64,000 nucleotides of DNA from Rosettibacter sp964572725. GTDB lineage: Bacteria > Bacteroidota > Ignavibacteria > Ignavibacteriales > Melioribacteraceae. The position numbers and the translations under genes were made by a program. The notes under the pieces were generated by a model. It saw only the letters and a list, made by a program, of their open reading frames with translations. It was not told where the DNA came from and did no database searches. Where the stretch lies: assembly GCA_964572725.1 (NCBI GenBank), contig CAZNFW010000003.1, positions 1-64,000 of the forward strand, given 5' to 3'. This document shows, in pieces, positions 34,863-43,100 of this stretch; positions within the stretch are counted from its first letter, which is position 1; every line of letters starts with the position of its first letter.

Positions 34863-35762
34863 TTAATTATTCTTTGTTCTCAAAATATTTTCCAAGAAAT
34901 TGTTATCCCAGTATTCTTTCACTTCGCCATCATGCAGCCAGTAAATTCTTGGCGGATTTGAGCCTATCAAATCATAAAACTTCTTTACATCAATTTTTTG
35001 ATAAGGCAGATTAAATCCAGTAATAACTTTGAACGAATCGACAGAAACATCACCTTCTGAGAAAAGCAAAGCAAAAATATTTGAATAAACTTCTGGTTTT
35101 GTTCTTAATGTTTCTAATTCTTTTGCAAGCTGCTGACAATGTTCACATTCTGTATTCATTACTGCAATAAATTTATCTCCTGATGTCAAATCTACTCGTC
35201 CTTTTCCTTCAAAATATGTTAGGGCGCTGAATTTAAAATTTTCATAAGATTTAATAGGAGATGCTACAAACATTAAAACTGATACTGCTATTATTATCAA
35301 AAATGTAAGCGGTAAATTATTTTTGTTCATCAATTTGAATTTGCTCAAAACAAAAATCATTACTAACAAAAAAATGTTTTTAATTATCGATTCCAAAGGG
35401 GACATTGGAATTACTTCGCCAAAACAACCACAATTTTGATTGTCTTTTAGAAAATAACCAGTATAGACTAAATAAATTGTAAACGCTGCTAAAAAAACAA
35501 TTGATGCAAAAATTGTCACTCGTTTTATTTCAATATTAAAAACAAATAATATCCCCAATGAAAATTCCAGACCGATTAACAAGCGAACAAAAATTGCTGC
35601 CATTTCTCTGGATGAAAAAAAACCATGGTCTATTAAAATAATTTCAATTATACCGGGACTAATCAATTTCGAGTAAGCAGAAAATAAAAACACAATCCCT
35701 AAAAAAATTCTTATACCACTTTTAATTAATTCACTCTTTTGTTGAAGAAGATTTGTTTTCAT
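34863..35762 (-). CDS. MauE/DoxX-type redox membrane protein with thioredoxin-like C-terminus
   Basis: About 299 aa. Residues 15-160 hold roughly four to five membrane helices of the DoxX/MauE type with the loop motif NCGCFGEVIPMSP. Residues about 185-299 form a soluble thioredoxin-like part with CEHC in MNTECEHCQQLAKELETL and a late cis-Pro-like IDVKKFYDLIGSNPPRIYWL. Known relatives pass electrons across the membrane to exported redox proteins; the fused architecture suggests a DsbD-like role, which is inference. The ATG at 35762 is preferred over an in-frame TTG at 35771; neither has a clear ribosome site. It lies close behind radA, with an eight-base gap before pabB. Confidence 0.75.
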   Translation of the reverse strand: MKTNLLQQKSELIKSGIRIFLGIVFLFSAYSKLISPGIIEIILIDHGFFSSREMAAIFVRLLIGLEFSLGILFVFNIEIKRVTIFASIVFLAAFTIYLVYTGYFLKDNQNCGCFGEVIPMSPLESIIKNIFLLVMIFVLSKFKLMNKNNLPLTFLIIIAVSVLMFVASPIKSYENFKFSALTYFEGKGRVDLTSGDKFIAVMNTECEHCQQLAKELETLRTKPEVYSNIFALLFSEGDVSVDSFKVITGFNLPYQKIDVKKFYDLIGSNPPRIYWLHDGEVKEYWDNNFLENILRTKNN

Positions 35763-35774
35763 TTTTTTCAAATA

Positions 35775-37127
35775 TTATGAGCTTAAAACTTGCTTTAATG
35801 CAGAAATGATATTTTCAACAGGAATAATTTCAATAGAATTTTTAATGTTGAGTGATTTATAATTATTATTTGGAATCACAATGCTTTTAAATCCTAACTT
35901 GTAAGCTTCTTGAATTCTCTTTTCGATATTACTTACACTTCTTACTTCTCCACCCAATCCTACTTCGCCAATTACAACAGTATTATTATTTGCAAAACGA
36001 TTTGTATAACTTGATGCAATAGCACAACAGACTGCAAGGTCAACAGCTGGTTCTTCAATTCTAATTCCGCCGGCAATATTTAAAAATACATTGTATGAGG
36101 ATAATTTAAGATTAGCTCTTTTTTCCAGAACAGCAAGCAAAATTGAAAGACGACGATAATCAAATCCGGTTGCAACTCGCTGAGGATTTCCATAAGCTGA
36201 TGGAGTTACAAGAGCCTGAACTTCAAGCAATATTGGTCTTGTTCCTTCCATGCTTGAAGTAATTACAGAGCCGGAAATTTCTTTTTCTCTTTCGCTTAAA
36301 AATATTTCACTTGGATTTTTTACTTCGTGCAAGCCGTCTTCATGCATTTCAAATATTCCAATTTCATTTGTACTGCCAAATCTATTTTTTTGCGCACGCA
36401 ATATTCTATATGAATAACTTCTTTCTCCCTCAAACTGAAGTACAGCATCGACTATGTGCTCGAGAACTTTTGGTCCTGCAATCATCCCATCTTTAGTAAC
36501 ATGACCAACTATTAAAACTGAACACTTTTTCTTTTTTGCTATTTGCATCAGTTCTGCAGTACATTCTCTAATTTGTGTTACTGTGCCCGCTGTATTTTCT
36601 AAATCAGGTTTATAAATTGTTTGTATTGAATCAATTATAACAACATCTGGTTCATTTTTTTCAATAGAACTAATGATAATATCAAGGTCTGTTTCAGTAA
36701 GTATGGAAATATTTTCTGAATTTATATTTAATCTTTTTGCACGCAAATTAATTTGATTTACAGATTCTTCTCCCGATACATAAATTACCTGCTTATTAAT
36801 TTTTGCTGCAGCCTGAAGAACCAGAGTAGACTTTCCAATTCCTGGGTCACCCCCAATTAAAACAACAGAACCCGGCATTAATCCACCGCCAAGAACTCTA
36901 TCAAATTCTTCTATATTTGTTCGAATTCGATTTTCTTCTTCAAAAATTAATGAACTTAATTTAGTTAGAGAACTCTCTGGAACACTTTTACGATGTTGTT
37001 TCTTTTTATCTTCAATAAGCTCTTCAACAAAAGTATTCCAGTTTTCACATGAGGGACACTTGCCGAGCCATTTGATTGTTTCGTAACCACAATTAGAGCA
37101 TACATATTTGATATTCAATTTACTCAT
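35775..37127 (-). CDS. radA: DNA repair protein RadA
   Basis: Product of 450 aa, full length. N-terminal C4 zinc finger (YVCSNCGYETIKWLGKCPSC); RecA-like core with Walker A GGDPGIGKSTL and Walker B DVVIIDSIQT; the family signature KNRFGSTNEIGIFEM (KNRFG); and a C-terminal Lon-like domain (LNIAGGIRIEEPAVDLAV ... VVIGEVGLGGEVRSV). RadA acts as a branch-migration helicase in recombination. The start codon overlaps the stop region of the ABC ATPase gene by eight bases, so they are co-transcribed. Confidence 0.96.
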   Translation of the reverse strand: MSKLNIKYVCSNCGYETIKWLGKCPSCENWNTFVEELIEDKKKQHRKSVPESSLTKLSSLIFEEENRIRTNIEEFDRVLGGGLMPGSVVLIGGDPGIGKSTLVLQAAAKINKQVIYVSGEESVNQINLRAKRLNINSENISILTETDLDIIISSIEKNEPDVVIIDSIQTIYKPDLENTAGTVTQIRECTAELMQIAKKKKCSVLIVGHVTKDGMIAGPKVLEHIVDAVLQFEGERSYSYRILRAQKNRFGSTNEIGIFEMHEDGLHEVKNPSEIFLSEREKEISGSVITSSMEGTRPILLEVQALVTPSAYGNPQRVATGFDYRRLSILLAVLEKRANLKLSSYNVFLNIAGGIRIEEPAVDLAVCCAIASSYTNRFANNNTVVIGEVGLGGEVRSVSNIEKRIQEAYKLGFKSIVIPNNNYKSLNIKNSIEIIPVENIISALKQVLSS

Positions 37128-37863
37128 TGATTAAAAAACCAGTCCTCTTTATAAAATTTTCTATTACAGAATCCTTACTTTCAAGAAATTCCTGTGGTGT
37201 TCCTGTAAAATAAATTTTCCCTTCATGAATCATTGCAATTCTTTCCGCAGTATTTTTTACACTGAACATATCATGTGTTACAATTATCGATGTAACATTT
37301 AATTTTTCGTTAAGTTCTTTTATAAGTTCATCTATAGAATCTGACATTATTGGGTCAAGTCCTGTAGTTGGTTCATCATAAAGAATATAATCAGGATTTG
37401 TAACAAGAGCACGAGCAAGTGCCACACGTTTTTTCATTCCGCCTGATAATTCCGATGGTTTAAGATATAATATATCTCGAAGCCCAACTAATTCTAACTT
37501 TTCGCTTACAATTTTCTCAATTTCTTTTTTAGTATAACCAAAATTATTTTCTATCAAAGGAAGACTAACATTTTCAAACACAGTCATTGAATCGAACAAT
37601 GCTGCTCCTTGAAATAAGAATCCAAACTTTCTTCGGAGTTTATATAATTGTTTTTTATTTGCATCATTTACCGATATTCCATCGACTTTCACTATTCCTT
37701 CATCGGGTTCTAGCAATCCCACAATATGTTTAAGCAAAACACTTTTACCGCATCCACTTTTGCCAATAACTGCAAGAGATTCGCCTGTATTAATTACTAA
37801 ATCAATTCCTCTTAAAACATGATTGCTGCCAAAACTTTTATGAAGATTTTTTATTTCTATCAT
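37120..37863 (-). CDS. ABC transporter ATP-binding protein, MlaF/Ttg2A type
   Basis: ATPase of 247 aa. Walker A IGKSGCGKSVLLK with the SVLLKH extension typical of MlaF, Q-loop FQGAALFDSMTVFENV (the ALFDSLTV pattern is diagnostic for phospholipid/MCE transporters), signature LSGGMKKRVALARAL with MKKR instead of the usual QQQR, Walker B YILYDEPTTGLDP and the H-loop VTHD. In Mla systems it drives lipid transport between the membranes with the permease MlaE and the MCE protein MlaD. Neither is adjacent here; the gene sits between a GWxTD/TPR gene and radA. Confidence 0.88.
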   Translation of the reverse strand: MIEIKNLHKSFGSNHVLRGIDLVINTGESLAVIGKSGCGKSVLLKHIVGLLEPDEGIVKVDGISVNDANKKQLYKLRRKFGFLFQGAALFDSMTVFENVSLPLIENNFGYTKKEIEKIVSEKLELVGLRDILYLKPSELSGGMKKRVALARALVTNPDYILYDEPTTGLDPIMSDSIDELIKELNEKLNVTSIIVTHDMFSVKNTAERIAMIHEGKIYFTGTPQEFLESKDSVIENFIKRTGFLINE

Positions 37864-37942
37864 TTGATTATTATTTACATTTTTATAAAGAAATATAAAA
37901 AAAAGATAAGACTCATAATTAACGAAAATGAAATTATACTAT

Positions 37943-40036
37943 TTATTTCTTCCAGTGAATAATTGTTTGAGATTTTGCTTCTTTCATAGTTACTTTATCT
38001 TTTGCAGAAACAGTAAATAAATATTTACCTGCTGGATAATTTTTCATATCCAATTGCAGAATAATCTGCGGATTATTCTCATAAGTTTCATAATCAGAAA
38101 CTATAACAACTTCATAACTTTCAGCTGCACTCAGGAAATTTGAAATCAAGTTAATTATTTTTCCAAAACCACTCTCAATTCCCTCATCTAATTTTTTCAC
38201 AGAAATTTTTTGTTCAAAACTGCAAATGCCATTTTCATTTCTTTTGAGATTGTATAGTTCATAATAAAGTTTAATTGTATCATCTTTAGTAAATTCATTT
38301 AATGGATTAGGTTGAACATATAAGTTTCCTCTTTTAATGCCTTTTGATTTTTCAGTAGAAATTTTACTGCTGAAAACAATATCACTTATTCCAAGTTCAA
38401 CATTGCTGAACTTTTTAATCATCAAATCAGAACGATTAGAAGATGTGCCTTTGTCTTCTCTTATCATTTCAAAAGAAATAAATCCAGAATCGGGATATGT
38501 AGTAAACTTAATCGAATTAACATAATTTTTTACTTCATTTTTATTTATTGCAATGCTGTCTAATTTTCTGAACTGCTCATTATAATTTTTGTCAAAAAAG
38601 AATAATCCAATTTTATACTTAAGTTCTTTTCTGTTCTTAAATAAAGAATCAGGCACATCAATTTTAAAATTCAAATACAAATCTGATTGATACCATTTAT
38701 CCATGCTCTTAAATTGCAAGATAGAATAATCAATATTAAATCGTGGTCCTTCAAATTTCGGCTCATAAAGAGAATAATATTCTTTTCTTAAATAATTAAC
38801 AAAATCAAGTGTATTTCCTGAAAATTGCGAATGAACTTTTTCTTTATCAAAAGATGGGGCGCTGAATAAATAATTTCCAGATGATGCCATATCAGTAAAT
38901 CCAAAACTCATATCTTTATAATCCCACACTTCTGTTTTCATCATTAATCCACTTTCTCCCATCGAAGGTCTTATGCGCATAAAATTTAATGGCTCTCCAT
39001 AACGAAGTATTACTTCACCTCGATTTGATTTCCATCCTGCTAAACCCATCTGAGGCACACTATAATGCAAATTAGAAAATACTACACGGGAATAATGTTC
39101 AAGTAATCTTTCATTGTATTCTGTCATATAAAGTGGATCATAAACTTTCCAGTATAGTTCAATAAATTTACTTAATTGTTTATCATTCATTTTCTCAATG
39201 ACATTCTTATAAGCAGGTTCAATTAAAAATTTGACTGTATTAAATGTAAAATCCCTTTTTTCCTCTTTGTCCATTAGTGATATTGCTTTTTGATATTCAT
39301 TATAACTTTCCTTAAGTCTCGATGTTTTGTAATAAAGCAGACCAAGAATTAAATGAATTTCTTTATCGTCATTATTCTTTTTTAATAATTTTATTAATAA
39401 AGGAATTGCTTTTTCGGGATGACCAGCACTTTCATATAGTATACTCAAATTTTTATTTGCTTCATAATTCATTGAATCAAGCTGTAAAACTTTTTGATAA
39501 TATTTTTCCGCTTCATAAAAATCTTCATTAGCATATTCTTGAAGACTTGCATAAAATTCATCGCTTAATTTTCTTACTGACTTATTATATTCAAAAAAGT
39601 CCTTGCTTTTAATTTCTGCTATGCTCAAAAATGAAGGTATGTGGGTACTGTCTATTAAAATAATTTTTTTAAACTCTTTGACAGCACTTGCTCTTGCAAA
39701 ATCTTTCATTAATGACGCAAAAGCATATCTGTAATCAATATTATCAGGTTCAATCAATACTGCACGATTAAAATATTCATAAGCTTTATTTCTTGATGTG
39801 AAAGTATTTCTCTTTAATAATATTTTTGCAAGCTCATAATATGAATCTGCATCATCATAAATTCTTATTGACTCAGCAAAATATTTTTCAGCAGTCATGG
39901 TATCTTTTTCTGCTAATGCTTTTTTGCCTTTTTTATTAAGCTCAGTATATTTTTTTTCTTTTTCAGAGCAAATAAGATCTATCGTGAAAAAAATTATTAA
40001 TAGAAAAATCAAAGTATGTAATACTAAACTTTTCAT
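37943..40036 (-). CDS. Exported GWxTD-domain protein with TPR repeats
   Basis: Product of 697 aa with a signal peptide (KSLVLHTLIFLLIIFFTIDLICS). The N-terminal third (about 25-260) is TPR repeats (AEKYFAESIRIYDDADSYYELAKIL, AIPLLIKLLKKNNDDKEIHLILGLLYYK). The middle has GLAGWKSNRGEVILRYGEPLNF, a GWxTD-type motif in which Thr-Asp is replaced by Ser-Asn, followed by a beta-rich domain and a C-terminal segment (LYYELYNLKRNENG, VVIVSDYETYE). GWxTD proteins are common in Bacteroidetes, Ignavibacteria and Acidobacteria and are of unknown function. It precedes the MlaF-like gene by 79 bases. Probably periplasmic. Confidence 0.75.
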   Translation of the reverse strand: MKSLVLHTLIFLLIIFFTIDLICSEKEKKYTELNKKGKKALAEKDTMTAEKYFAESIRIYDDADSYYELAKILLKRNTFTSRNKAYEYFNRAVLIEPDNIDYRYAFASLMKDFARASAVKEFKKIILIDSTHIPSFLSIAEIKSKDFFEYNKSVRKLSDEFYASLQEYANEDFYEAEKYYQKVLQLDSMNYEANKNLSILYESAGHPEKAIPLLIKLLKKNNDDKEIHLILGLLYYKTSRLKESYNEYQKAISLMDKEEKRDFTFNTVKFLIEPAYKNVIEKMNDKQLSKFIELYWKVYDPLYMTEYNERLLEHYSRVVFSNLHYSVPQMGLAGWKSNRGEVILRYGEPLNFMRIRPSMGESGLMMKTEVWDYKDMSFGFTDMASSGNYLFSAPSFDKEKVHSQFSGNTLDFVNYLRKEYYSLYEPKFEGPRFNIDYSILQFKSMDKWYQSDLYLNFKIDVPDSLFKNRKELKYKIGLFFFDKNYNEQFRKLDSIAINKNEVKNYVNSIKFTTYPDSGFISFEMIREDKGTSSNRSDLMIKKFSNVELGISDIVFSSKISTEKSKGIKRGNLYVQPNPLNEFTKDDTIKLYYELYNLKRNENGICSFEQKISVKKLDEGIESGFGKIINLISNFLSAAESYEVVIVSDYETYENNPQIILQLDMKNYPAGKYLFTVSAKDKVTMKEAKSQTIIHWKK

Positions 40037-40168
40037 ACTTTTAATCTGATTTCATAAGAACTTAATAACAATAAAAAGCAAAATCAATTGATTCATTTGG
40101 ATTGTTATTTGTCTTCATTGATACGATAAAAAATTTATTTACGCAGAAAGTATTATTGCAAAAAAAGT

Positions 40169-40184
40169 TATTGTTAAAACAATA
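40169..40184. promoter_or_regulatory. Perfect palindrome in a divergent intergenic region
   Basis: TATTGTT (40169-40175), two bases, AACAATA (40178-40184): a perfect 16-base inverted repeat between the divergent GWxTD/TPR gene and the DUF5916-type gene. It is not followed by a T run, so an operator is more likely than a terminator. No regulator is linked to it. Confidence 0.3.
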
Positions 40185-40296
40185 CAAAAAATATTTCACT
40201 TCTTAGAGCAAAATTGTTAAGTAACTTTTTTGAAAAAATTCTCGTCTAAAGAACAGAAAATAAAATAAAACTTTGCAGAAAATAATTGGAGCAGAA

Positions 40297-42447
40297 ATGA
40301 AATCCTTTTTATTAATTATGCTCATGCCATTACTTATAATCTTTGCAAATGATGATAAAGTAATTAAGCTTAAAAAAGTTGATACTCCAATTATTGTTGA
40401 TGGTGTTATTGATACACAATGGAATATTGCGGATTCTGCAAAAGACTTTATACAGCTGCAGCCATACTATGGGAAACAGCCATCGAGAAAAACTTTGGTC
40501 AAAGCATTGACATCAGAAACAAGTTTATTTTTTTTAATGATATGTTACGAAGAAAAAGAAATCATTCATAATACTAAAGGTATTCATGATAATATTTATG
40601 GCGATAATGATAACGTTGCAATATCACTCGATACTTTTGGTGATAAAAAAACAGCATATAAGTTTGTAGTAACTCCTTCGGGAATAAGAGCAGACTGCAG
40701 AATGCTTGATGATGCTCGCAATGAAGACTACAACTGGGATGGTATCTGGTTTTCTGCAGCTAAAATTTATGACTGGGGTTATGTTGTTGAAATTGAAATT
40801 CCATATAAATCAATTCAATATGATGAAAATTTATCTTATTGGGGTTTAGACTTTCAACGCTGGATTGCTTCATTCAAAGAAAGTTTGCACTGGTGTGTTT
40901 ATGAACAGAATGAAGGACAAAGAATTTCTAAATTCGGAAAACTGCTTTTTGAAAATTTTAAACCTGCCGTTAAAGGACTAAATCTCGAATTATATCCCAC
41001 AGCAATAAGCAAAACATCTTATACTGAAAACAAAAAATATAAAATTGAACCGCAGGCAGGCCTGGACATTTTTTTTAATCCTTCTCAGCAATTAACATTT
41101 CAGGCAACAGTAAATCCAGACTTTGCACAAATTGAAGCCGACCCATATAATTTCAACATTTCACGATATGAATCTTATTTTTCTGAAAAAAGACCATTTT
41201 TTATACAGGGTAATGAAATATTTACACCTTCAGGAAAACAAAGAAACTGGGGATTTTATTCACCGCTTCAATTATTCTATTCAAGAAGGATTGGAAAAAA
41301 ATTGAATGACGGCTCAGAAGTACCAATAATTTTTGGTGCAAAAGCTTTTGGAAAATTTGGCAAATGGGAATATGGCGGATTTATTGCTCGCACTCTTCAA
41401 AAAGATTTTATAATTGATGATTCAATTCATACAGAACCATCAGCTGTATTTGTTTCAGGAAGAGTAAAAAAACAAATTTTAGAAAATTCTGATCTTGGAA
41501 TTTTGTTTGTAAGTAAACAAACTAACAATAATACAAACGGAGTAATTGATATTGACGGTGCATTCCGAAAATCAAACTGGCAGTTAGCATATCAAATTGC
41601 GCGTTCTATAAATAATTCTACAGGTGATTTTGCAGGTTCAGCAGGTTTTACAAAAATGTCTGACAAATGGATTTACATGGCAAGATTAAGATACATCGGA
41701 AATAACTTTGAAATAAATGAAGTTGGATATGTGCCTTGGAAAGGAACTGCTGAATTCGTAGCACTTACAGGACCAATATGGTTTATAAACGAAGGACCCA
41801 TTTCACAAATTTTAATTTACACTGGACCAGGAATGAATTATGAAAAAGCAGATAATTACACAGACCATGCATGGGTGTTTGGCTTTAATATGCAATTTAG
41901 AAGCAACTGGGGATTTGAAATAAATACTGATTTTGGAAAATCAAAAGACTTAAATAAAAAATATAATTCTTATTCTATCAACTACAGTTCATGGATTTAC
42001 ATAAATCCTAAATGGTCTGCAAATATCTGGGGCGGTTACCAGAAAACTTATAATTTCAATAGAGATTACTTAGCATTTTTTGGATGGTTAGGTACAAGCA
42101 TCGGATGGACAATGACAAACAATTTAAGTATTGGTACTTCCTTGAATATCTGGATGGAAGGGAATCCCAACAATAAAATTGAAGATATAACATTTAACTC
42201 ACGGCCATGGATTTCATTTAATCCATTCAACAACTTTAATTTTTATTTTTATGTTGATAATCTTTACTTAAAATCATCAAATCAATTAGAAAAAATTTTT
42301 ATTGGCGGACTATTTTCTTATCAGTTTTTACCAAAAAGCTGGATTTATTTTGCTGTTAACGAATTAGAATCAAGAAACAGTAATCGTAAATTCACAACTT
42401 TAGACAGAGTATGTGCATTCAAAATAAAATACCTTTATTATTTTTAG
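40297..42447 (+). CDS. DUF5916-type protein: CBM9-like domain plus outer-membrane barrel
   Basis: About 716 aa from the ATG at 40297 (GGAG upstream); the TTG 24 bases earlier would put residues before the signal peptide (MKSFLLIMLMPLLIIFA). The N-terminal 200 residues resemble a carbohydrate-binding family 9 / DOMON-like beta-sandwich (IIVDGVIDTQWNIADSAKDF). The rest is a large beta-barrel with the family motif NISRYESYFSEKRPFFIQGNEIF and aromatic strand ends; it closes with RVCAFKIKYLYYF, ending in Phe. Such proteins are frequent in Bacteroidetes and Gemmatimonadetes and are of unknown role, with sugar or haem binding suggested for the N-domain. Confidence 0.75.
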   Translation: MKSFLLIMLMPLLIIFANDDKVIKLKKVDTPIIVDGVIDTQWNIADSAKDFIQLQPYYGKQPSRKTLVKALTSETSLFFLMICYEEKEIIHNTKGIHDNIYGDNDNVAISLDTFGDKKTAYKFVVTPSGIRADCRMLDDARNEDYNWDGIWFSAAKIYDWGYVVEIEIPYKSIQYDENLSYWGLDFQRWIASFKESLHWCVYEQNEGQRISKFGKLLFENFKPAVKGLNLELYPTAISKTSYTENKKYKIEPQAGLDIFFNPSQQLTFQATVNPDFAQIEADPYNFNISRYESYFSEKRPFFIQGNEIFTPSGKQRNWGFYSPLQLFYSRRIGKKLNDGSEVPIIFGAKAFGKFGKWEYGGFIARTLQKDFIIDDSIHTEPSAVFVSGRVKKQILENSDLGILFVSKQTNNNTNGVIDIDGAFRKSNWQLAYQIARSINNSTGDFAGSAGFTKMSDKWIYMARLRYIGNNFEINEVGYVPWKGTAEFVALTGPIWFINEGPISQILIYTGPGMNYEKADNYTDHAWVFGFNMQFRSNWGFEINTDFGKSKDLNKKYNSYSINYSSWIYINPKWSANIWGGYQKTYNFNRDYLAFFGWLGTSIGWTMTNNLSIGTSLNIWMEGNPNNKIEDITFNSRPWISFNPFNNFNFYFYVDNLYLKSSNQLEKIFIGGLFSYQFLPKSWIYFAVNELESRNSNRKFTTLDRVCAFKIKYLYYF

Positions 42448-42485
42448 AAAATTATTTTTTTCTCGATACCGAGAAGAGTTCAAAG

Positions 42486-42510
42486 ATTTAAGCAGACTAA
42501 GCGCTTAAAT
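42486..42510. other. Inverted repeat between the DUF5916 gene and archease
   Basis: ATTTAAGC (42486-42493) and GCTTAAAT (42503-42510) are perfect eight-base arms around a nine-base loop, 39 bases after the stop of the upstream gene. A T-rich stretch follows only after about ten bases, so it is a poor terminator and may be an operator or a processing hairpin. Confidence 0.3.
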
Positions 42511-42566
42511 TAATCTCACATTTTTCCCAAATCAAAAGCTGATTATCTATTCAAAAAAATATTTGA

Positions 42567-42597
42567 TTTTATACTAAGCAAAACATTTCTAAATTTG
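42567..42597 (+). promoter_or_regulatory. Candidate promoter of archease-rtcB
   Basis: TAAATTTG (42590-42597) matches TAnnTTTG exactly, with TTTT (42567-42570) 19 bases upstream, a 3-of-4 match to TTTG. The predicted leader is about 45 bases. No sigma-54 type -24/-12 element (as used for rtcBA in E. coli) is visible. Confidence 0.4.
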
Positions 42598-42651
42598 TCA
42601 CACATTTTCAAAAGAACTAAATTAACTCGCGAATTTAAAAAGTAATTGTCT

Positions 42652-43080
42652 ATGCCTTACAAATTTATTGAACATACTGCTGACATTGCCGTCGAAGTAG
42701 AAGGAAGGACTATTGAAGAACTTTTTATTTCATCATTTTATGCATGGAAAGATGCAGTAATTGAAATATTAAGTAACAGAAAAAATGACCATTCAAAAAA
42801 ATTTCTCTTCAATGCTAATTCAATTGAAGAACTTCTAATTGAAATGCTCAGTGAATTAAACTATCAACTTTATACTAAAAAGTGGATTGCTCTTTCAATT
42901 AAAAAATTAATTATTCAAAAACACAATGGAAACTATCATCTTGAAATTGAAGTATCAGGACAGTCATTTAATCCAAATTATCATTTAATCAAAGAAGAGA
43001 TAAAAGCAGCAACTTTTCATCAAATGAAAATAGAAGAAAGGAACGGCAATTATTTTACAAGGATTGTGTTTGACATTTAA
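42652..43080 (+). CDS. Archease
   Basis: Product of 142 aa from the ATG at 42652; an in-frame TTG two codons earlier is less likely. The start YKFIEHTADIAVEVEGRTIEELF contains the conserved His and Asp of the family, and the end FTRIVFDI carries the C-terminal metal-binding Asp. Archease speeds guanylylation and turnover of the RNA ligase RtcB by positioning metal and GTP. It lies 20 bases upstream of rtcB, the classical pairing, so function by context is strong. Confidence 0.92.
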   Translation: MPYKFIEHTADIAVEVEGRTIEELFISSFYAWKDAVIEILSNRKNDHSKKFLFNANSIEELLIEMLSELNYQLYTKKWIALSIKKLIIQKHNGNYHLEIEVSGQSFNPNYHLIKEEIKAATFHQMKIEERNGNYFTRIVFDI

Positions 43081-43100
43081 AAATTTGAGGAGGTGATATT

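Noticed and set aside
42461..42474. Small hairpin TCTCG-N4-CGAGA after the DUF5916 gene
   Set aside because: The T run lies before the stem on plus, and on minus the stem is followed by A, so it does not fit an intrinsic terminator on either strand.
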